A stretch of DNA of 64,000 nt. Source: Leptolyngbyaceae cyanobacterium JSC-12. Lineage in GTDB: Bacteria > Cyanobacteriota > Cyanobacteriia > Leptolyngbyales > Leptolyngbyaceae. Shown piece by piece: positions 8,884-17,897 of this stretch (position 1 is the stretch's first letter; each line of letters starts with the position of its first letter). A program made the translations under genes and the position numbers. The notes below the pieces were generated by a model that was given only the letters and a program-made list of their open reading frames with translations, did not search any database and was not told where the DNA came from. The stretch spans positions 1,770,292-1,834,291 of the forward strand of contig CM001633.1 of the NCBI GenBank assembly GCA_000309945.1, given 5' to 3'.

Positions 8884-10695
8884 ATGTCCTTCCAGTCAGT
8901 CTCTCATCCCAAGTCTTACGCTCATCCCCATCCCTTAGTGCGGTTAATAGATTACAGCCGTGCCTATCGCAAAACCGTGTGGGCAGCCATTACCTGTTCC
9001 ATCCTCAACAAAATCTTTGACCTGGCTCCCCCCGTACTGATTGGAATGGCAGTGGATACAGTAGTCGAGCAGCAAAACTCCTTGCTGGCCGGCTTTGGAA
9101 TCAAAGACATTATCGGGCAACTAGCAATTATTTCTGGGTTAACTCTGGTAGTGTGGGGGTTGGAGTCAGTGTTTCAGTATGCCTACGATCGCCTCTGGCG
9201 CAACCTGGCACAAACTATCCAGCATGAACTGCGAATTGATGCGTATGGGCACTTGCAAGAGCTGGAAATATCTTTTTTTGAGGAGCGCAGTACAGGCAAT
9301 CTCCTCTCAATTTTGAATGATGATATTAACCAACTAGAACGATTTCTTGATCACGGTGCCAATGAAGTCTTGCAGGTAACAACAACAGTGATTGTGATTG
9401 GGGCGGCGTTTTTCATCCTGGCTCCGGCAGTGGCATGGATGGCGATGCTGCCGATGCCGTTCATTCTATGGGGGTCGTTTGTCTTTCAGGCGAAGCTAGC
9501 TCCCCGCTATGCAAATGTACGGGAGAAGGCAAGTTTGGTCAATGCACGCCTAGCAAATAATCTAACAGGCATGGCGACGATTAAAAGTTTCACCGCCGAA
9601 GAGTACGAAATTGATCGCGTTACTATTGAAAGCGAACAGTATCGTCGCAGCAACCGCCGTGCGATTGCTCTAAGTGCTGCCTTCATTCCCTTGATCCGCA
9701 TGGTGATCTTGATTGGCTTCACTGCAACCCTATTTTTGGGTGGAATTCAAGCTGCAAATGGGCAACTTGCCGTAGGGACTTACAGTGTGTTGGTGTTTAT
9801 TACGCAACGATTGCTATGGCCGTTGACCAATTTGGGACAAACCCTGGATCAGTATCAGCGGGCAATGGCTTCCACTAATCGCGTGATGAATCTGCTAGAT
9901 ACACCAATTGCTATTCGCACAGGTGCCACACCATTACCGATCTCAACCGTGCGCGGTGATGTGCAGATTGAGAACATTACTTTTGCCTATAATCACCAAC
10001 ATCCTGTAGTCAAGGAGCTGTCGTTACACATTCCGGCAGGACGAACAATTGCAATTGTCGGTTCCACGGGTTCCGGCAAAAGTACCCTGGTCAAACTACT
10101 ATTACGCTTCTACGAAATCCAACAAGGGCGCATTCTGTTGGATGGCAAAGATATTCAAAATTTGAATCTACGTGATTTGCGCCGCTGCATTGGTTGGGTC
10201 AGTCAAGATGTGTTTTTGTTTCATGGTTCTGTTGCCGAGAATATTGCCTATGGCAGTTTTGATGCATCAATGAATGACATCATTCATGCAGCGAAATTGG
10301 CAGAAGCCCATGAGTTCATTATTCGCCTGCCCAACGGCTACGACACAATTGTAGGTGAACGGGGACAAAAACTCTCTGGCGGACAGCGACAACGGCTAGC
10401 GATCGCTCGTGCCTTGCTGAAAGATCCGCCAATCCTAATTTTAGATGAAGCCACTTCAGCCGTCGATAATGAAACTGAAGCGGCAATTCAGCGATCGCTG
10501 GAGCACATTACCCAAAACCGTACCACTATCGCGATCGCTCATCGCCTTTCCACCATTCGTCACGCTGATTGCATTTATGTTATGGAATACGGCAAATTGG
10601 TGGAACAGGGGAAACACGAAACCTTACTGGCACATAATGGCATCTATGCAAATCTCTGGCGAATTCAATCTGGACTACGGAGTGACGAATTATGA
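8884..10695 (+). CDS. ABC exporter, fused permease and ATPase
   Basis: A half-size type-I ABC exporter of about 603 residues. The N-terminal half has about six membrane helices (ABC_membrane fold), followed by a nucleotide-binding domain with Walker [11 protein letters not shown] near residue 392, signature [15 protein letters not shown] near 496 and Walker [13 protein letters not shown] near 518. The H-loop is [10 protein letters not shown]. Members work as dimers exporting lipids, peptides or drugs; the substrate here is unknown. ATG 8884 is chosen because AGAGG lies 6 bp upstream, whereas an in-frame TTG at 8878 would sit directly on that site. Its stop overlaps the next gene as ATGA. Confidence 0.92.
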   Translation: MSFQSVSHPKSYAHPHPLVRLIDYSRAYRKTVWAAITCSILNKIFDLAPPVLIGMAVDTVVEQQNSLLAGFGIKDIIGQLAIISGLTLVVWGLESVFQYAYDRLWRNLAQTIQHELRIDAYGHLQELEISFFEERSTGNLLSILNDDINQLERFLDHGANEVLQVTTTVIVIGAAFFILAPAVAWMAMLPMPFILWGSFVFQAKLAPRYANVREKASLVNARLANNLTGMATIKSFTAEEYEIDRVTIESEQYRRSNRRAIALSAAFIPLIRMVILIGFTATLFLGGIQAANGQLAVGTYSVLVFITQRLLWPLTNLGQTLDQYQRAMASTNRVMNLLDTPIAIRTGATPLPISTVRGDVQIENITFAYNHQHPVVKELSLHIPAGRTIAIVGSTGSGKSTLVKLLLRFYEIQQGRILLDGKDIQNLNLRDLRRCIGWVSQDVFLFHGSVAENIAYGSFDASMNDIIHAAKLAEAHEFIIRLPNGYDTIVGERGQKLSGGQRQRLAIARALLKDPPILILDEATSAVDNETEAAIQRSLEHITQNRTTIAIAHRLSTIRHADCIYVMEYGKLVEQGKHETLLAHNGIYANLWRIQSGLRSDEL

Positions 10696-11699
10696 AAACT
10701 CAATTTTCATCCTCTGCCGACTCTGCCCAAACTCGCTCCGGAACCTTACCTTCAAACTTCATCATCAAATCTGGAAAATTTATTTGGACGACATTGTGGC
10801 ACATGATGATGACAAAATTAGCACCCCGTGATTCATCTGGTGCCTACATCCGTCCAGCCAGTGCCTTTAGAAACACGATCAGCACTGAAGTTGGAAATCC
10901 CTTCTCACCAGCAGCAAATCGTTATCGTCTCTACGTTGGATTAGGTTGTCCCTGGGCACACCGAACACTAGTCGTGAGGTCGCTGAAAGGACTAGAAGAG
11001 GCAATTCCCATAACTGTGCTATCGCCTTCCCCAGAAGTTGGAGGTTGGGTGTTTGAGGTGCCAGAAAATGGCTGCTGCACTCTGGCAGAACTATATCGTC
11101 AGGCAAAACCGGGTTACACAGGACGGTCTACTGTTCCAGTACTGTGGGACATGCAAACCAACGCAATTGTGAATAATGAAAGTTCTGAAATTATCATTAT
11201 TTTGAATTCCCAATTCAATCAATTTGCAAAGCATCCAGAACTTGATTTGTATCCAGAATTCTTGAAAGACGCGATCGAAGCATGGAACGAAAAGATTTAC
11301 CCAGCCGTAAATAATGGTGTATATCGCTGTGGATTTGCCCAAACTCAGGCTGCCTATGATCTTGCTTGCAATCAACTTTTCACAGTGCTGGATGAAATCG
11401 AAAATGTATTGCAAACCAACCGCTTTCTATGTGGAGATGTCCTGACGCTGGCAGATGTGCGGCTTTTTACCACACTATTTCGCTTTGACGTTGTGTATTA
11501 CAGTTTGTTCAAATGCAATCGTCGCCGCATTCAAGATTACCCAAACCTGAGTCGCTATTTGCGCGAACTGTATCATCTCCCAGGTGTGGCGAGTACCTGT
11601 GATATTGAAGCGGTTAAGCGAGATTACTATGGCAATCTATTTCCCCTCAATCCAGGCGGCATCATTCCCAATGGACCGGATCTGAGCTATCTCGATTAG
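10692..11699 (+). CDS. Glutathionyl-hydroquinone reductase-like GST (Xi class)
   Basis: Xi-class glutathione transferases (YqjG/ECM4/PcpF-like) reduce glutathionyl-hydroquinones using a catalytic cysteine. The signature [12 protein letters not shown] puts that Cys near residue 86. STVPVLWD and [10 protein letters not shown] form the GSH-binding thioredoxin-like fold, and the C-terminal helical domain includes [15 protein letters not shown]. The 335-residue length fits the family. It overlaps the upstream ABC exporter by 4 bp, which suggests translational coupling and a shared role, perhaps export or detoxification of quinone-like compounds; that link is inference. Confidence 0.9.
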   Translation: MKTQFSSSADSAQTRSGTLPSNFIIKSGKFIWTTLWHMMMTKLAPRDSSGAYIRPASAFRNTISTEVGNPFSPAANRYRLYVGLGCPWAHRTLVVRSLKGLEEAIPITVLSPSPEVGGWVFEVPENGCCTLAELYRQAKPGYTGRSTVPVLWDMQTNAIVNNESSEIIIILNSQFNQFAKHPELDLYPEFLKDAIEAWNEKIYPAVNNGVYRCGFAQTQAAYDLACNQLFTVLDEIENVLQTNRFLCGDVLTLADVRLFTTLFRFDVVYYSLFKCNRRRIQDYPNLSRYLRELYHLPGVASTCDIEAVKRDYYGNLFPLNPGGIIPNGPDLSYLD

Positions 11700-11794
11700 T
11701 GGCATGTGAATAGGATGCCCTTTCCGCAGGCAAGGAAAGAATTGGAGTTTTTTAGAAGGCTCTATTTTTTCCCTGCTTGCATGGATGAGGTAAG

Positions 11795-11817
11795 GCATCC
11801 AATCTCTAATTGGATGC
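11795..11817. promoter_or_regulatory. Perfect 9-bp inverted repeat upstream of SnoaL-like gene
   Basis: GCATCCAAT and ATTGGATGC flank the 5-nt spacer CTCTA. The repeat ends 34 bp before the ATG at 11852. It could be a dyad operator or an mRNA 5'-UTR hairpin. There is no following T-run, so a terminator is less likely. It overlaps the alternative TTG start at 11810, which argues for the later ATG. Confidence 0.45.
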
Positions 11818-11851
11818 GTATACCCTACAGATCACCTACAGATTCAAACCT

Positions 11852-12274
11852 ATGTCTACACCAGTTGCCCTGACATCTAACGTGGTACAAGCGGTTGTTC
11901 AGCGTTATTTTGCAGCGAGTCGCTCGCACAATAAAGTAGAAGCCATGATTGCCTGTTTTGCAGAAGATTGTGTGTGCTATGACCCTGCAGAAACCCCTGC
12001 GTTACAGGGAAAAGCCCAATTACGCCAATTTTTGCAAGGGATTGCTGGAATTTTTGAAACGATTGAGCTGGTTGAAGAATTTATTTCAATCAATGGGAAT
12101 GAAGCGGCTGTGAAGTGGATTGGAACAGGAATTGGGCTTAATGGTCGCAGTATAACGTTTGAGGGCATTGACTTGTTTGAAGTGAATGCAGAGGGCAAAA
12201 TCCAGGTAATGCGGGGATATTGGAATCCTACAGCAATGGCGACGGAATTGTTGATCGCTCCGGGAGCAGCTTAA
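11852..12274 (+). CDS. SnoaL-like / NTF2-fold protein
   Basis: A cytoplasmic protein of about 140 residues with the NTF2-like cone fold: an N-terminal helix (VVQAVVQRYFAASRSHNKVEAMIACFAEDCVCYDPA), then GKAQLRQFLQGI and beta strands ending in VMRGYWNPTAMATEL. Such domains act as small isomerases, hydrolases or ligand-binding proteins; no specific function can be assigned. The ATG at 11852 is preferred over TTG 11810. It precedes the ECF sigma gene by about 120 bp and has its own upstream dyad. Confidence 0.82.
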   Translation: MSTPVALTSNVVQAVVQRYFAASRSHNKVEAMIACFAEDCVCYDPAETPALQGKAQLRQFLQGIAGIFETIELVEEFISINGNEAAVKWIGTGIGLNGRSITFEGIDLFEVNAEGKIQVMRGYWNPTAMATELLIAPGAA

Positions 12275-12395
12275 CTAATACCATCTTTCATTGATCGCCT
12301 CTCAGGCGCAACGGAACAAGTTCTTTAGCTCAGCGATCGCAGGAAAGCTTAGAAACCGTTCTATAAAATCCGATCTTGCAATTCAGGAGAACCCA

Positions 12396-13160
12396 TTGGC
12401 TTTGTCACACTCGGCATTTTTTGAAATGGGCATCGTAAACATCAGCGATTCCAGGGCAGAGCAGCAAAGTAATATACCCTGCAATAGTGAACCTCATAGC
12501 AAGTTTGAAAACCTGGTGAACCAAGTTGCATTCTTTCCCAGGAATAGCCCCAGCCAGAAGCCTCCAAACTGGAAAGAGATTCCTTCTGAAATTGACGATG
12601 TTTCACTATTAGCCCGTATTGCCCAACGGGATCAATCAGCACTGGCTATTTTCTATGATCGCTATGCTCGTATCGTTTACGCGATTGCCTTAAAAAGTTT
12701 GCGATCAATCGAAGAAAGTGAAGAAGTGGTATTGGATGTATTTTCGCAAGTGTGGCGCATTGCTGAACGTTATGATGTTCAACGTAGCAAACCCAACACA
12801 TGGCTATTTACACTCGCTCGTAGCCGCATTCTAGATCGGTTGCGTAAACTACGACGAGTGAATTCATCTTCAACGATTTCCTTAGATGCCCTAGAGATCC
12901 AACCGAAAGCAGATAGCGTAGATCTGTTTGAACAGGTCGCGATGACTGAGCGTCGCGGTCGAGTATTAGCGGCAATGCAAACGTTGCCAGATGAACAACG
13001 AATGGCAATCACGCTGGTATATTACCAGGGCTTAACCCACAGTGAAATTGCTACTCAAACTGGCTTATCACTGGGCACCGTCAAAACTCGAATTCGGTTA
13101 GGATTGAGTAAGTTAAAGTCTGCTCTGAATACCGAGGAGGACTTAAACAGACCAGGATGA
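12396..13160 (+). CDS. ECF-type RNA polymerase sigma factor
   Basis: A group 4 sigma factor. Region 2 runs from ALAIFYDRYARIVYAIALK through EEVVLDVFSQVWR to NTWLFTLARSRILDRLR. Region 4 runs from LPDEQRMAITLVYYQGLTHSEIA to SLGTVKTRIRLGLSKLK. An unusually long, poorly conserved N-terminal extension precedes region 2. TTG 12396 is chosen because AGGAG lies 6 bp upstream (12385-12389); ATG 12426 is the conservative alternative, and the frame is open to 12291. The cupin anti-sigma gene follows after 27 bp. By analogy with RpoE-ChrR pairs it may answer oxidative or singlet-oxygen stress; that is inference. Confidence 0.9.
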   Translation: MALSHSAFFEMGIVNISDSRAEQQSNIPCNSEPHSKFENLVNQVAFFPRNSPSQKPPNWKEIPSEIDDVSLLARIAQRDQSALAIFYDRYARIVYAIALKSLRSIEESEEVVLDVFSQVWRIAERYDVQRSKPNTWLFTLARSRILDRLRKLRRVNSSSTISLDALEIQPKADSVDLFEQVAMTERRGRVLAAMQTLPDEQRMAITLVYYQGLTHSEIATQTGLSLGTVKTRIRLGLSKLKSALNTEEDLNRPG

Positions 13161-13187
13161 AACGCAACTTGAAGGCTGATAGCTGAT

Positions 13188-13814
13188 ATGAACACCGACC
13201 ATTACTGTTTTTGCGAACTGGCTCCACTCTACGCGCTGGATCTATTAAATGAATCAGAGCGAGCATGGGTTGAGCAGCAGGTTGAGGAGTGTCCAGAATT
13301 GGTAGAAGAGTTAGCTAGCTATCAGTCTGCAGTGACAGCAATTCCCTACAGCCTTCCCACGGTTTCGCCAGCCCCCACCCTGAAGCATCAACTGTTTGAG
13401 CAATTGGGGTTAGAGCCGCCAACACCAGCCCCAATGATCGCTGAATCGGGGGGAACTCCTTCCTCGCCTGCGTTTTTTGCGACGCGATCACAAGAGCTAA
13501 ACTGGCAACCCCATCCTGTTGCGGTTGGAATTTATCTCGCGATCGTCCATCGAGACGAAATCAAGCGCGAAGTGGTTGGGTTTCTGCGGGCAGAGCCAGA
13601 ATCCCGCTACCCACTTCATCGCCATGCGGCTGTTGAAGAAATCTTTATGCTTGAAGGTGATTTGGTCGTTGGTGATGAAGTGTTTGGTGCTGGCGATTAC
13701 ATTCGCTCACAGCCTGGGTCCAGCCATGCACCACATACAAATGGAGGTTGTTGTTTCTTCTTCCATACTTCGCTGGATGATGAATATCTGGAATGTGCGA
13801 TCACTCGTTCCTAG
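13188..13814 (+). CDS. ChrR-like anti-sigma factor with C-terminal cupin
   Basis: 208 residues. The N-terminal ~75 residues form a helical anti-sigma-like domain (CELAPLYALDLLNESERAWVEQ). The C-terminal half is a cupin with PLHRHAAVEEIFMLEGD, FGAGDYI and SSHAPHTNGGC, so it keeps the histidine/glutamate metal-binding pattern. The zinc-binding H-x3-C-x2-C motif of ZAS anti-sigma factors is absent (QQVEECPELVEEL instead), so sigma binding may not depend on zinc. It sits 27 bp after the ECF sigma gene, its likely partner. The cupin probably senses a small molecule or metal-linked signal. Confidence 0.87.
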   Translation: MNTDHYCFCELAPLYALDLLNESERAWVEQQVEECPELVEELASYQSAVTAIPYSLPTVSPAPTLKHQLFEQLGLEPPTPAPMIAESGGTPSSPAFFATRSQELNWQPHPVAVGIYLAIVHRDEIKREVVGFLRAEPESRYPLHRHAAVEEIFMLEGDLVVGDEVFGAGDYIRSQPGSSHAPHTNGGCCFFFHTSLDDEYLECAITRS

Positions 13815-13869
13815 TAGCCATCTGAGCATTCACGATTCACCAATTCTTTTTGAAAAAACAAGGTTTATT

Positions 13870-13899
13870 CGTAGGGACGCTTCATGAAGCGTCCCTACG
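13870..13899. repeat. Perfect 30-bp palindromic repeat (possible terminator)
   Basis: Two 15-nt arms, CGTAGGGACGCTTCA and its exact complement, abut with no spacer and are followed by GGTTTTT. It lies 55 bp after the anti-sigma gene. A diverged relative is at 57656-57683, so it belongs to a short dispersed palindromic repeat family. Here it may also end sigma/anti-sigma transcription. Confidence 0.75.
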
Positions 13900-14074
13900 G
13901 TTTTTGAACAGGGCTTTAAGACAAATCCAATTCAACATTCCCATCGTATATCTCTTTAGTTCATCCAATTGAACACTTACGGAAAATCAGAACCTCATTC
14001 AAACGTGACTCGGTTAAGACTTGATAGTTCAGTTATTTTCTGTGAGTAACTCACTGAACCAGGAGACTTTGACA

Positions 14075-14743
14075 ATGGATAATCGTATTCTGCTCTCTAA
14101 ATCTCGCCGCTCTCAAGCAGTATCCCGCCGGAATATGGTAATTGGAGGCGCGATCGCTGGCATTTCGTCCGCGATCGGTTTATCTACTCTGACCACCGCT
14201 GCTGGACAAGCCAAGCCAATGTCTCAATCTAGCAACGCCAGCGATGCAGCAATCCTCAACAATGCTTTGTTTTATGAGCATCAAGCCATTTGGGCGTACA
14301 GCGTTGCTGCTGGAAAACTCACGAATACCAATGTAGGACGGGCAGTCAAAGCTCTGGCACTCAAGAATCAAGCGGACCACGTGGCACACCGAGATGCCCT
14401 TGCTGCCGTGGTGCGCCAATTAGGAGTCACTCCGGTTCAAGCACAGCAAAGTTATGATCTTTCGTCTTACATTCAGCGGGGTGAGGGAAATTTAGATTCC
14501 GATGTCAATATTGCAAAACTGGCATTAGCACTGGAAACGGATGCAGCGATCGCCTACACCACAGAAGTTGCCCAGCTCAAAAATCCAAAATTAATTACGG
14601 CTGGAGCTAGCATCGGCTCGAATGAAGCCTCCCATGCTACGGCTATTCGAGCTGCTTTTGTGGCTTTAGGTATTAATCTCGATTATGTCCCTGCCTCCTT
14701 TGTGAGCGCCGATACTCGAAATCGATGGATATTGAAAGTATAG
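14075..14743 (+). CDS. Tat-exported ferritin-like protein
   Basis: Residues 1-45 carry a twin-arginine signal (SRRNMVIGGAIAGISSAIG), pointing to export of a folded, possibly metal-loaded protein. The rest is a four-helix ferritin-like domain with conserved acidic/His positions: LFYEHQAIWAY, NQADHVAHRD, LALETDAAIAYT and SNEASHATAIR. ATG 14075 is chosen because AGGAG (14061-14065) precedes it by 9 bp. Related DUF4439-type proteins often travel with ECF sigma genes. It lies downstream of the sigma/anti-sigma pair and is a plausible target of that sigma; its substrate is not known. Confidence 0.85.
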   Translation: MDNRILLSKSRRSQAVSRRNMVIGGAIAGISSAIGLSTLTTAAGQAKPMSQSSNASDAAILNNALFYEHQAIWAYSVAAGKLTNTNVGRAVKALALKNQADHVAHRDALAAVVRQLGVTPVQAQQSYDLSSYIQRGEGNLDSDVNIAKLALALETDAAIAYTTEVAQLKNPKLITAGASIGSNEASHATAIRAAFVALGINLDYVPASFVSADTRNRWILKV

Positions 14744-14783
14744 GTCTTGGATTTTTTAACTGATTACCACCTATGTTGCTCGT

Positions 14784-14811
14784 AAGGGCTTGGGTTTACC
14801 AGGCCCCTTTC
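14784..14811 (+). terminator. Hairpin after ferritin-like gene
   Basis: AAGGGCTTGG pairs with CCAGGCCCCTT (one bulged C) around the loop GTTTA, followed by TCTCTC rather than a clean T-run. It is 40 bp past the stop, so it could be a weak terminator. Confidence 0.35.
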
Positions 14812-14821
14812 TCTCAGAATA

Positions 14822-16045
14822 GTGTCCAACTCGTTATCTAGTTTTGTGGCTGAGTCAATGGCTGTTTCATCAACGCATTCATCAATTCTATGGCGGCAGG
14901 TATGGGGACTTGCTGCAATTCTTGCGGCCGTTCTCATAAGTTTGATGATTTATGGATTTCATCAGTCCAGTATTTTAATGGAACTGGGGTTTACCCAATT
15001 TGCCGCCACACTGGGGATTCTTCAAGGACTGATGGGCGCTGTGATTGAGCCTTCTGTTGGAGCATTATCTGACCGGATTTTGAATCGTTTTGGCAGCCGA
15101 TTACCCCAAATTACAGTCGGCGTAACATTAGCAGGCTTGCTATTCGTCCTGATTGCAATTTTGCTACCCGTGAATGTGCCAGTTGGGTTGCGCTGGCTTT
15201 TCCCGATTCTCATGAGCTTCTGGCTTGCAGCGATGATTACGATTCGAGGTCCTGTTGTAGCTTTATTGCGTCAACTTGCACCGACCGAAGAATTACCAAT
15301 CGCGAATGGAATTCTCATCCTGGTGTTGGGAATCGTAGGAGCTTGTGGACCGTTATTAGACTATGGCTTTAAACGTCTGGGCGCACCTTTTAGTTTTATG
15401 CTCGGTGCTGTGCTGTTAGTGATTGGCGCAACGTTATTATACCGAACCATGCCATCCCACTGTGTTCCTAATGGAGCAGTCGTTTCTTCTATAGTTCCTA
15501 TTCAACGAAACTACAATCGAGTTTTATTGCTGATCACGTTGGTGGGGATGAGTACAGCACTGGAGATTAACTTGCTGCTGTCGGTGTTTATGCCTCGCTT
15601 GCAGACATTCATCCCGCAATTGGAAGTTGCAATCGTTTCAGCGATCGCGTTACTAATTGCTGCAATTACTGCAAATCCATTAGGTTGGCTTACTAGGCGC
15701 TGGGGCGCAGTTACTGCCATGCAAGTAGGTTTAGGAACTTTCGTAGTGTTAATGGCGATTGCCCTGTTCCCGCTCAATTTTCCTGGTGCGATCGCATTGC
15801 TGCTTGGTTTTGGAACTGCTTTTGGCTTGGTCTTTATCAGCATGGTGCCATTTGCTTTATCGTTCGTTCCGTTTCATCAAACTGGATTAAGCACGGGGCT
15901 ATATTTTGGCGGCAGTAGTGCAGGAACGGTGATCTTTCTGGTGCTCAAACAACTGTTCAATCCCATGAATATTGTCAATGGCATTGGGGTTGCAGCGATC
16001 GCGCTTGTTGTTGCCCTCATTTGTTTACAACTCTGCGATTCTTAG
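14822..16045 (+). CDS. Major facilitator superfamily permease
   Basis: A 407-residue inner-membrane protein with about 12 hydrophobic segments. Loop 2-3 carries the MFS-type motif GALSDRILNRFGSRLPQI. The N-terminal half has long helices (LFVLIAILLPVNVPVGLRW) and a mid-protein hydrophilic loop near residues 215-235 divides the halves. No family-specific substrate motif is recognised. GTG 14822 opens the frame; an ATG at 14858 is the alternative start and no strong ribosome site decides between them. It may be the last gene of the stress cluster. Confidence 0.83.
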   Translation: MSNSLSSFVAESMAVSSTHSSILWRQVWGLAAILAAVLISLMIYGFHQSSILMELGFTQFAATLGILQGLMGAVIEPSVGALSDRILNRFGSRLPQITVGVTLAGLLFVLIAILLPVNVPVGLRWLFPILMSFWLAAMITIRGPVVALLRQLAPTEELPIANGILILVLGIVGACGPLLDYGFKRLGAPFSFMLGAVLLVIGATLLYRTMPSHCVPNGAVVSSIVPIQRNYNRVLLLITLVGMSTALEINLLLSVFMPRLQTFIPQLEVAIVSAIALLIAAITANPLGWLTRRWGAVTAMQVGLGTFVVLMAIALFPLNFPGAIALLLGFGTAFGLVFISMVPFALSFVPFHQTGLSTGLYFGGSSAGTVIFLVLKQLFNPMNIVNGIGVAAIALVVALICLQLCDS

Positions 16046-16357
16046 AACTGAAACCGTTGGATTGATTTGGCATCCAGCGATTTGCAAAAAAAATTCGCCC
16101 TCCGAGGCTTTGAAAATAAATACCACCTACCGTCAACAGAAATTAAATAAGCGATCGCTTGCACCACGTAGAGTCGCTGCGTATAGCCAAACAATGCGTT
16201 CAAAATGCTCCCAGGAAAGCGATCGTCAGGAAGAAGTTTAGAGAAATCCCAAACGTCGGGTTCCAAAATACAAGAATGATTGCGAGAAAACCGCTCGTAG
16301 TAAAAACACAACGACATGGTTCTGCTGCTGGACTGGCAGCCCCCAATGCCTGAATCA
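16046..16357 (-). pseudogene. FTR1-family iron permease remnant, 3' part
   Basis: Fragments in two frames match the C-terminal half of FTR1/EfeU-type high-affinity iron permeases: IQALGAASPAAEP next to the IS, then after a gap PGSILNALFGYTQRLYVVQAIAYLI. Frame changes and missing segments show decay beyond the IS insertion. Joining it to 17821 and upward after removing the IS and one target copy restores GWLIQALGAASP without a break, so the IS entered this gene. Confidence 0.75.
16351..16357. repeat. 7-bp target duplication, left (TGAATCA)
   Basis: TGAATCA directly precedes the IS at 16358 and recurs as a direct repeat at 17814-17820, the signature of one simple insertion event. Confidence 0.85.
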
Positions 16358-17813
16358 CACGACTTGGCAAGTTACCCAGAAAGGAAAAAGATAAGCAGAA
16401 AATGTAGGAGACGTTAGCCGTAGCCGTATCATGCTGCCCTTTGTCGCTGTGCCATCGACGATTGCTCAAGAGTTTGGGAAATATCGAGACCTGTTCTGCC
16501 GAGGCGCAGGCTTTGAGCAGGTGAGTCGCTATGTGACCGGATTGCTGTTGAGTGAGAACAAAACCTTGCAAGGGATTGCCGGACAATGGGTAGCAGGTGG
16601 GGAGGTCGGCGGACGAAGAGCGATGCACGCAGCGGTGTTTGAGGCGGGCTGGAGGAGTTCAGAGTTAATGTCCCATCATCGTGCTGTGATAGCCAAAGAG
16701 CATCAGGGGCGAGGGCGAGAAGTCATCAGTCTGGATTGGACGCTCAGCCATCACGATTGGGGCAAGCAGATCTTTGGGGTGAAGCGATCCTATGATTATG
16801 TGGAACATCGGATGAGTTGCTTTCAAACGGTGGTGACGGCGACGATTGCGAACCGCCACCTAATTGATGGGATTGACGTGGTGGTGCAGTTTCCAGATTT
16901 TTCAGTGGCAGAACGGGAGTATCTGAAGGTGACGGCAAAATCCCACTATGACGATTTAGACCAAGTGCGAGAACGACTGATTGAGATGTTGCATTATCAC
17001 AAGAATCGATTGGAGTATCGCAAACGCACCGAGATTGCCGTCGAGATTGTGCGCCAAGTGGAAGCGGAAGGACAATTTCCCACCGCCGATTATGCGTTTG
17101 ACAATGGGGTGTTGACTGTTGAGTTAACCACCATGATTGAGTCCGCAGGAAAACACTGGGTGAGTGAAGTTGAAAGTTCTCGCAACATCTTGTGGAATGA
17201 CCAATGGCAACGGGTAGATGCGATTGGTTTAGAACTCAGAATCCATCACCCAGAGAGCTTTCGCCCGATTCAAGTCACTTGCCGCAACGGCGAAACGAAA
17301 CCGATTTGGGCATTTACCAAAGTCGTGCGCCTCAAGAAGTTTGGACGCAAGCGATTGGTCATCGTCCACGAGCAAGCAGATTTACAAGACCCACCTCGCT
17401 TCCTGCTCACCGATGCGTTGCATTGGGAAAGTGGGCGAGTCATGCAGACTTGGAGTTATCGATGGTCCTGCGAGGTCTTTCATGAGGTGAGCAAACAGCA
17501 CACCGGGCTAGAGTCGGCTCAGGTGCGGAACGAGGAAGCGGTCAACCGTCACTTCCGTCTTAGTTGCGTGGCGCAGTCGATTCTGCAACGGACTGCCTGT
17601 TCTGGCGCACAATCTGAACGATTTGAGTTTGCTCAAGGCAAGCAAACGGTGGGACAGAAGCTCTATACCCTCACTCGTCAAGCCTTTGATGATTTGCTGC
17701 AATTCATTGTGACGCGATGTTCTCACGGACATACAAATGAACAGATTTTACAAGCTCTCCTCCCCAGTTGATTGGCGATCGTTTTTTCTACTTCGGTAAC
17801 TTGCCAAGTTGTG
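16358..17813 (+). mobile_element. Insertion sequence, complete copy B (1456 bp)
   Basis: A complete element with terminal inverted repeats CACGACTTGGCAAGTTACC (left) and CACAACTTGGCAAGTTACC (right, complemented), matching at 18 of 19 positions, flanked by 7-bp direct repeats TGAATCA. It carries one transposase gene. It lies inverted relative to copy A at 1-977. The family is probably within the IS4-like DDE group, judged from the R-x3-E-x6-K pattern; I do not assign a named element. It splits an FTR1 permease remnant. Confidence 0.93.
16431..17771 (+). CDS. DDE transposase (IS4-like), intact
   Basis: 446 residues. Candidate catalytic acids are in VISLDWTLSHHDWG (first D), TADYAFDNGVLT (second D) and YRWSCEVFHEVSK, where R, E and K are spaced R-x3-E-x6-K as in IS4-type enzymes. 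The N-terminus is MLPFVAVPSTIAQEFGKY. No frameshift or stop interrupts it, so the element may still move. The copy cut by the left window edge encodes the same protein over the visible part. Confidence 0.9.
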   Translation: MLPFVAVPSTIAQEFGKYRDLFCRGAGFEQVSRYVTGLLLSENKTLQGIAGQWVAGGEVGGRRAMHAAVFEAGWRSSELMSHHRAVIAKEHQGRGREVISLDWTLSHHDWGKQIFGVKRSYDYVEHRMSCFQTVVTATIANRHLIDGIDVVVQFPDFSVAEREYLKVTAKSHYDDLDQVRERLIEMLHYHKNRLEYRKRTEIAVEIVRQVEAEGQFPTADYAFDNGVLTVELTTMIESAGKHWVSEVESSRNILWNDQWQRVDAIGLELRIHHPESFRPIQVTCRNGETKPIWAFTKVVRLKKFGRKRLVIVHEQADLQDPPRFLLTDALHWESGRVMQTWSYRWSCEVFHEVSKQHTGLESAQVRNEEAVNRHFRLSCVAQSILQRTACSGAQSERFEFAQGKQTVGQKLYTLTRQAFDDLLQFIVTRCSHGHTNEQILQALLPS

Positions 17814-17820
17814 TGAATCA
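17814..17820. repeat. 7-bp target duplication, right (TGAATCA)
   Basis: This is the second copy of TGAATCA, immediately after the right terminal repeat of the IS. Confidence 0.85.
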
Positions 17821-17897
17821 GCCAGCCAAACGAAATCCCAATCAAGGCGCTGACCACCAGTCCAGCCAAAATGCCCAGGGAAACCCAGCGATCAAGG
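17821..17897 (-). pseudogene. FTR1-family iron permease remnant, 5' part
   Basis: It encodes LDRWVSLGILAGLVVSALIG then ISFGWLI, a membrane helix typical of FTR1/EfeU near the N-terminus. The iron-binding REGxE helix that should come before it is missing: the frame runs back directly into the multicopper oxidase remnant. A deletion has therefore fused the two genes, in addition to the IS insertion just downstream. Confidence 0.7.

Noticed and set aside
1-17813. Composite transposon made by the two IS copies
   Set aside because: The segment between them holds core genes such as purM, rsmA and ispE, so mobilisation as a unit is unlikely.
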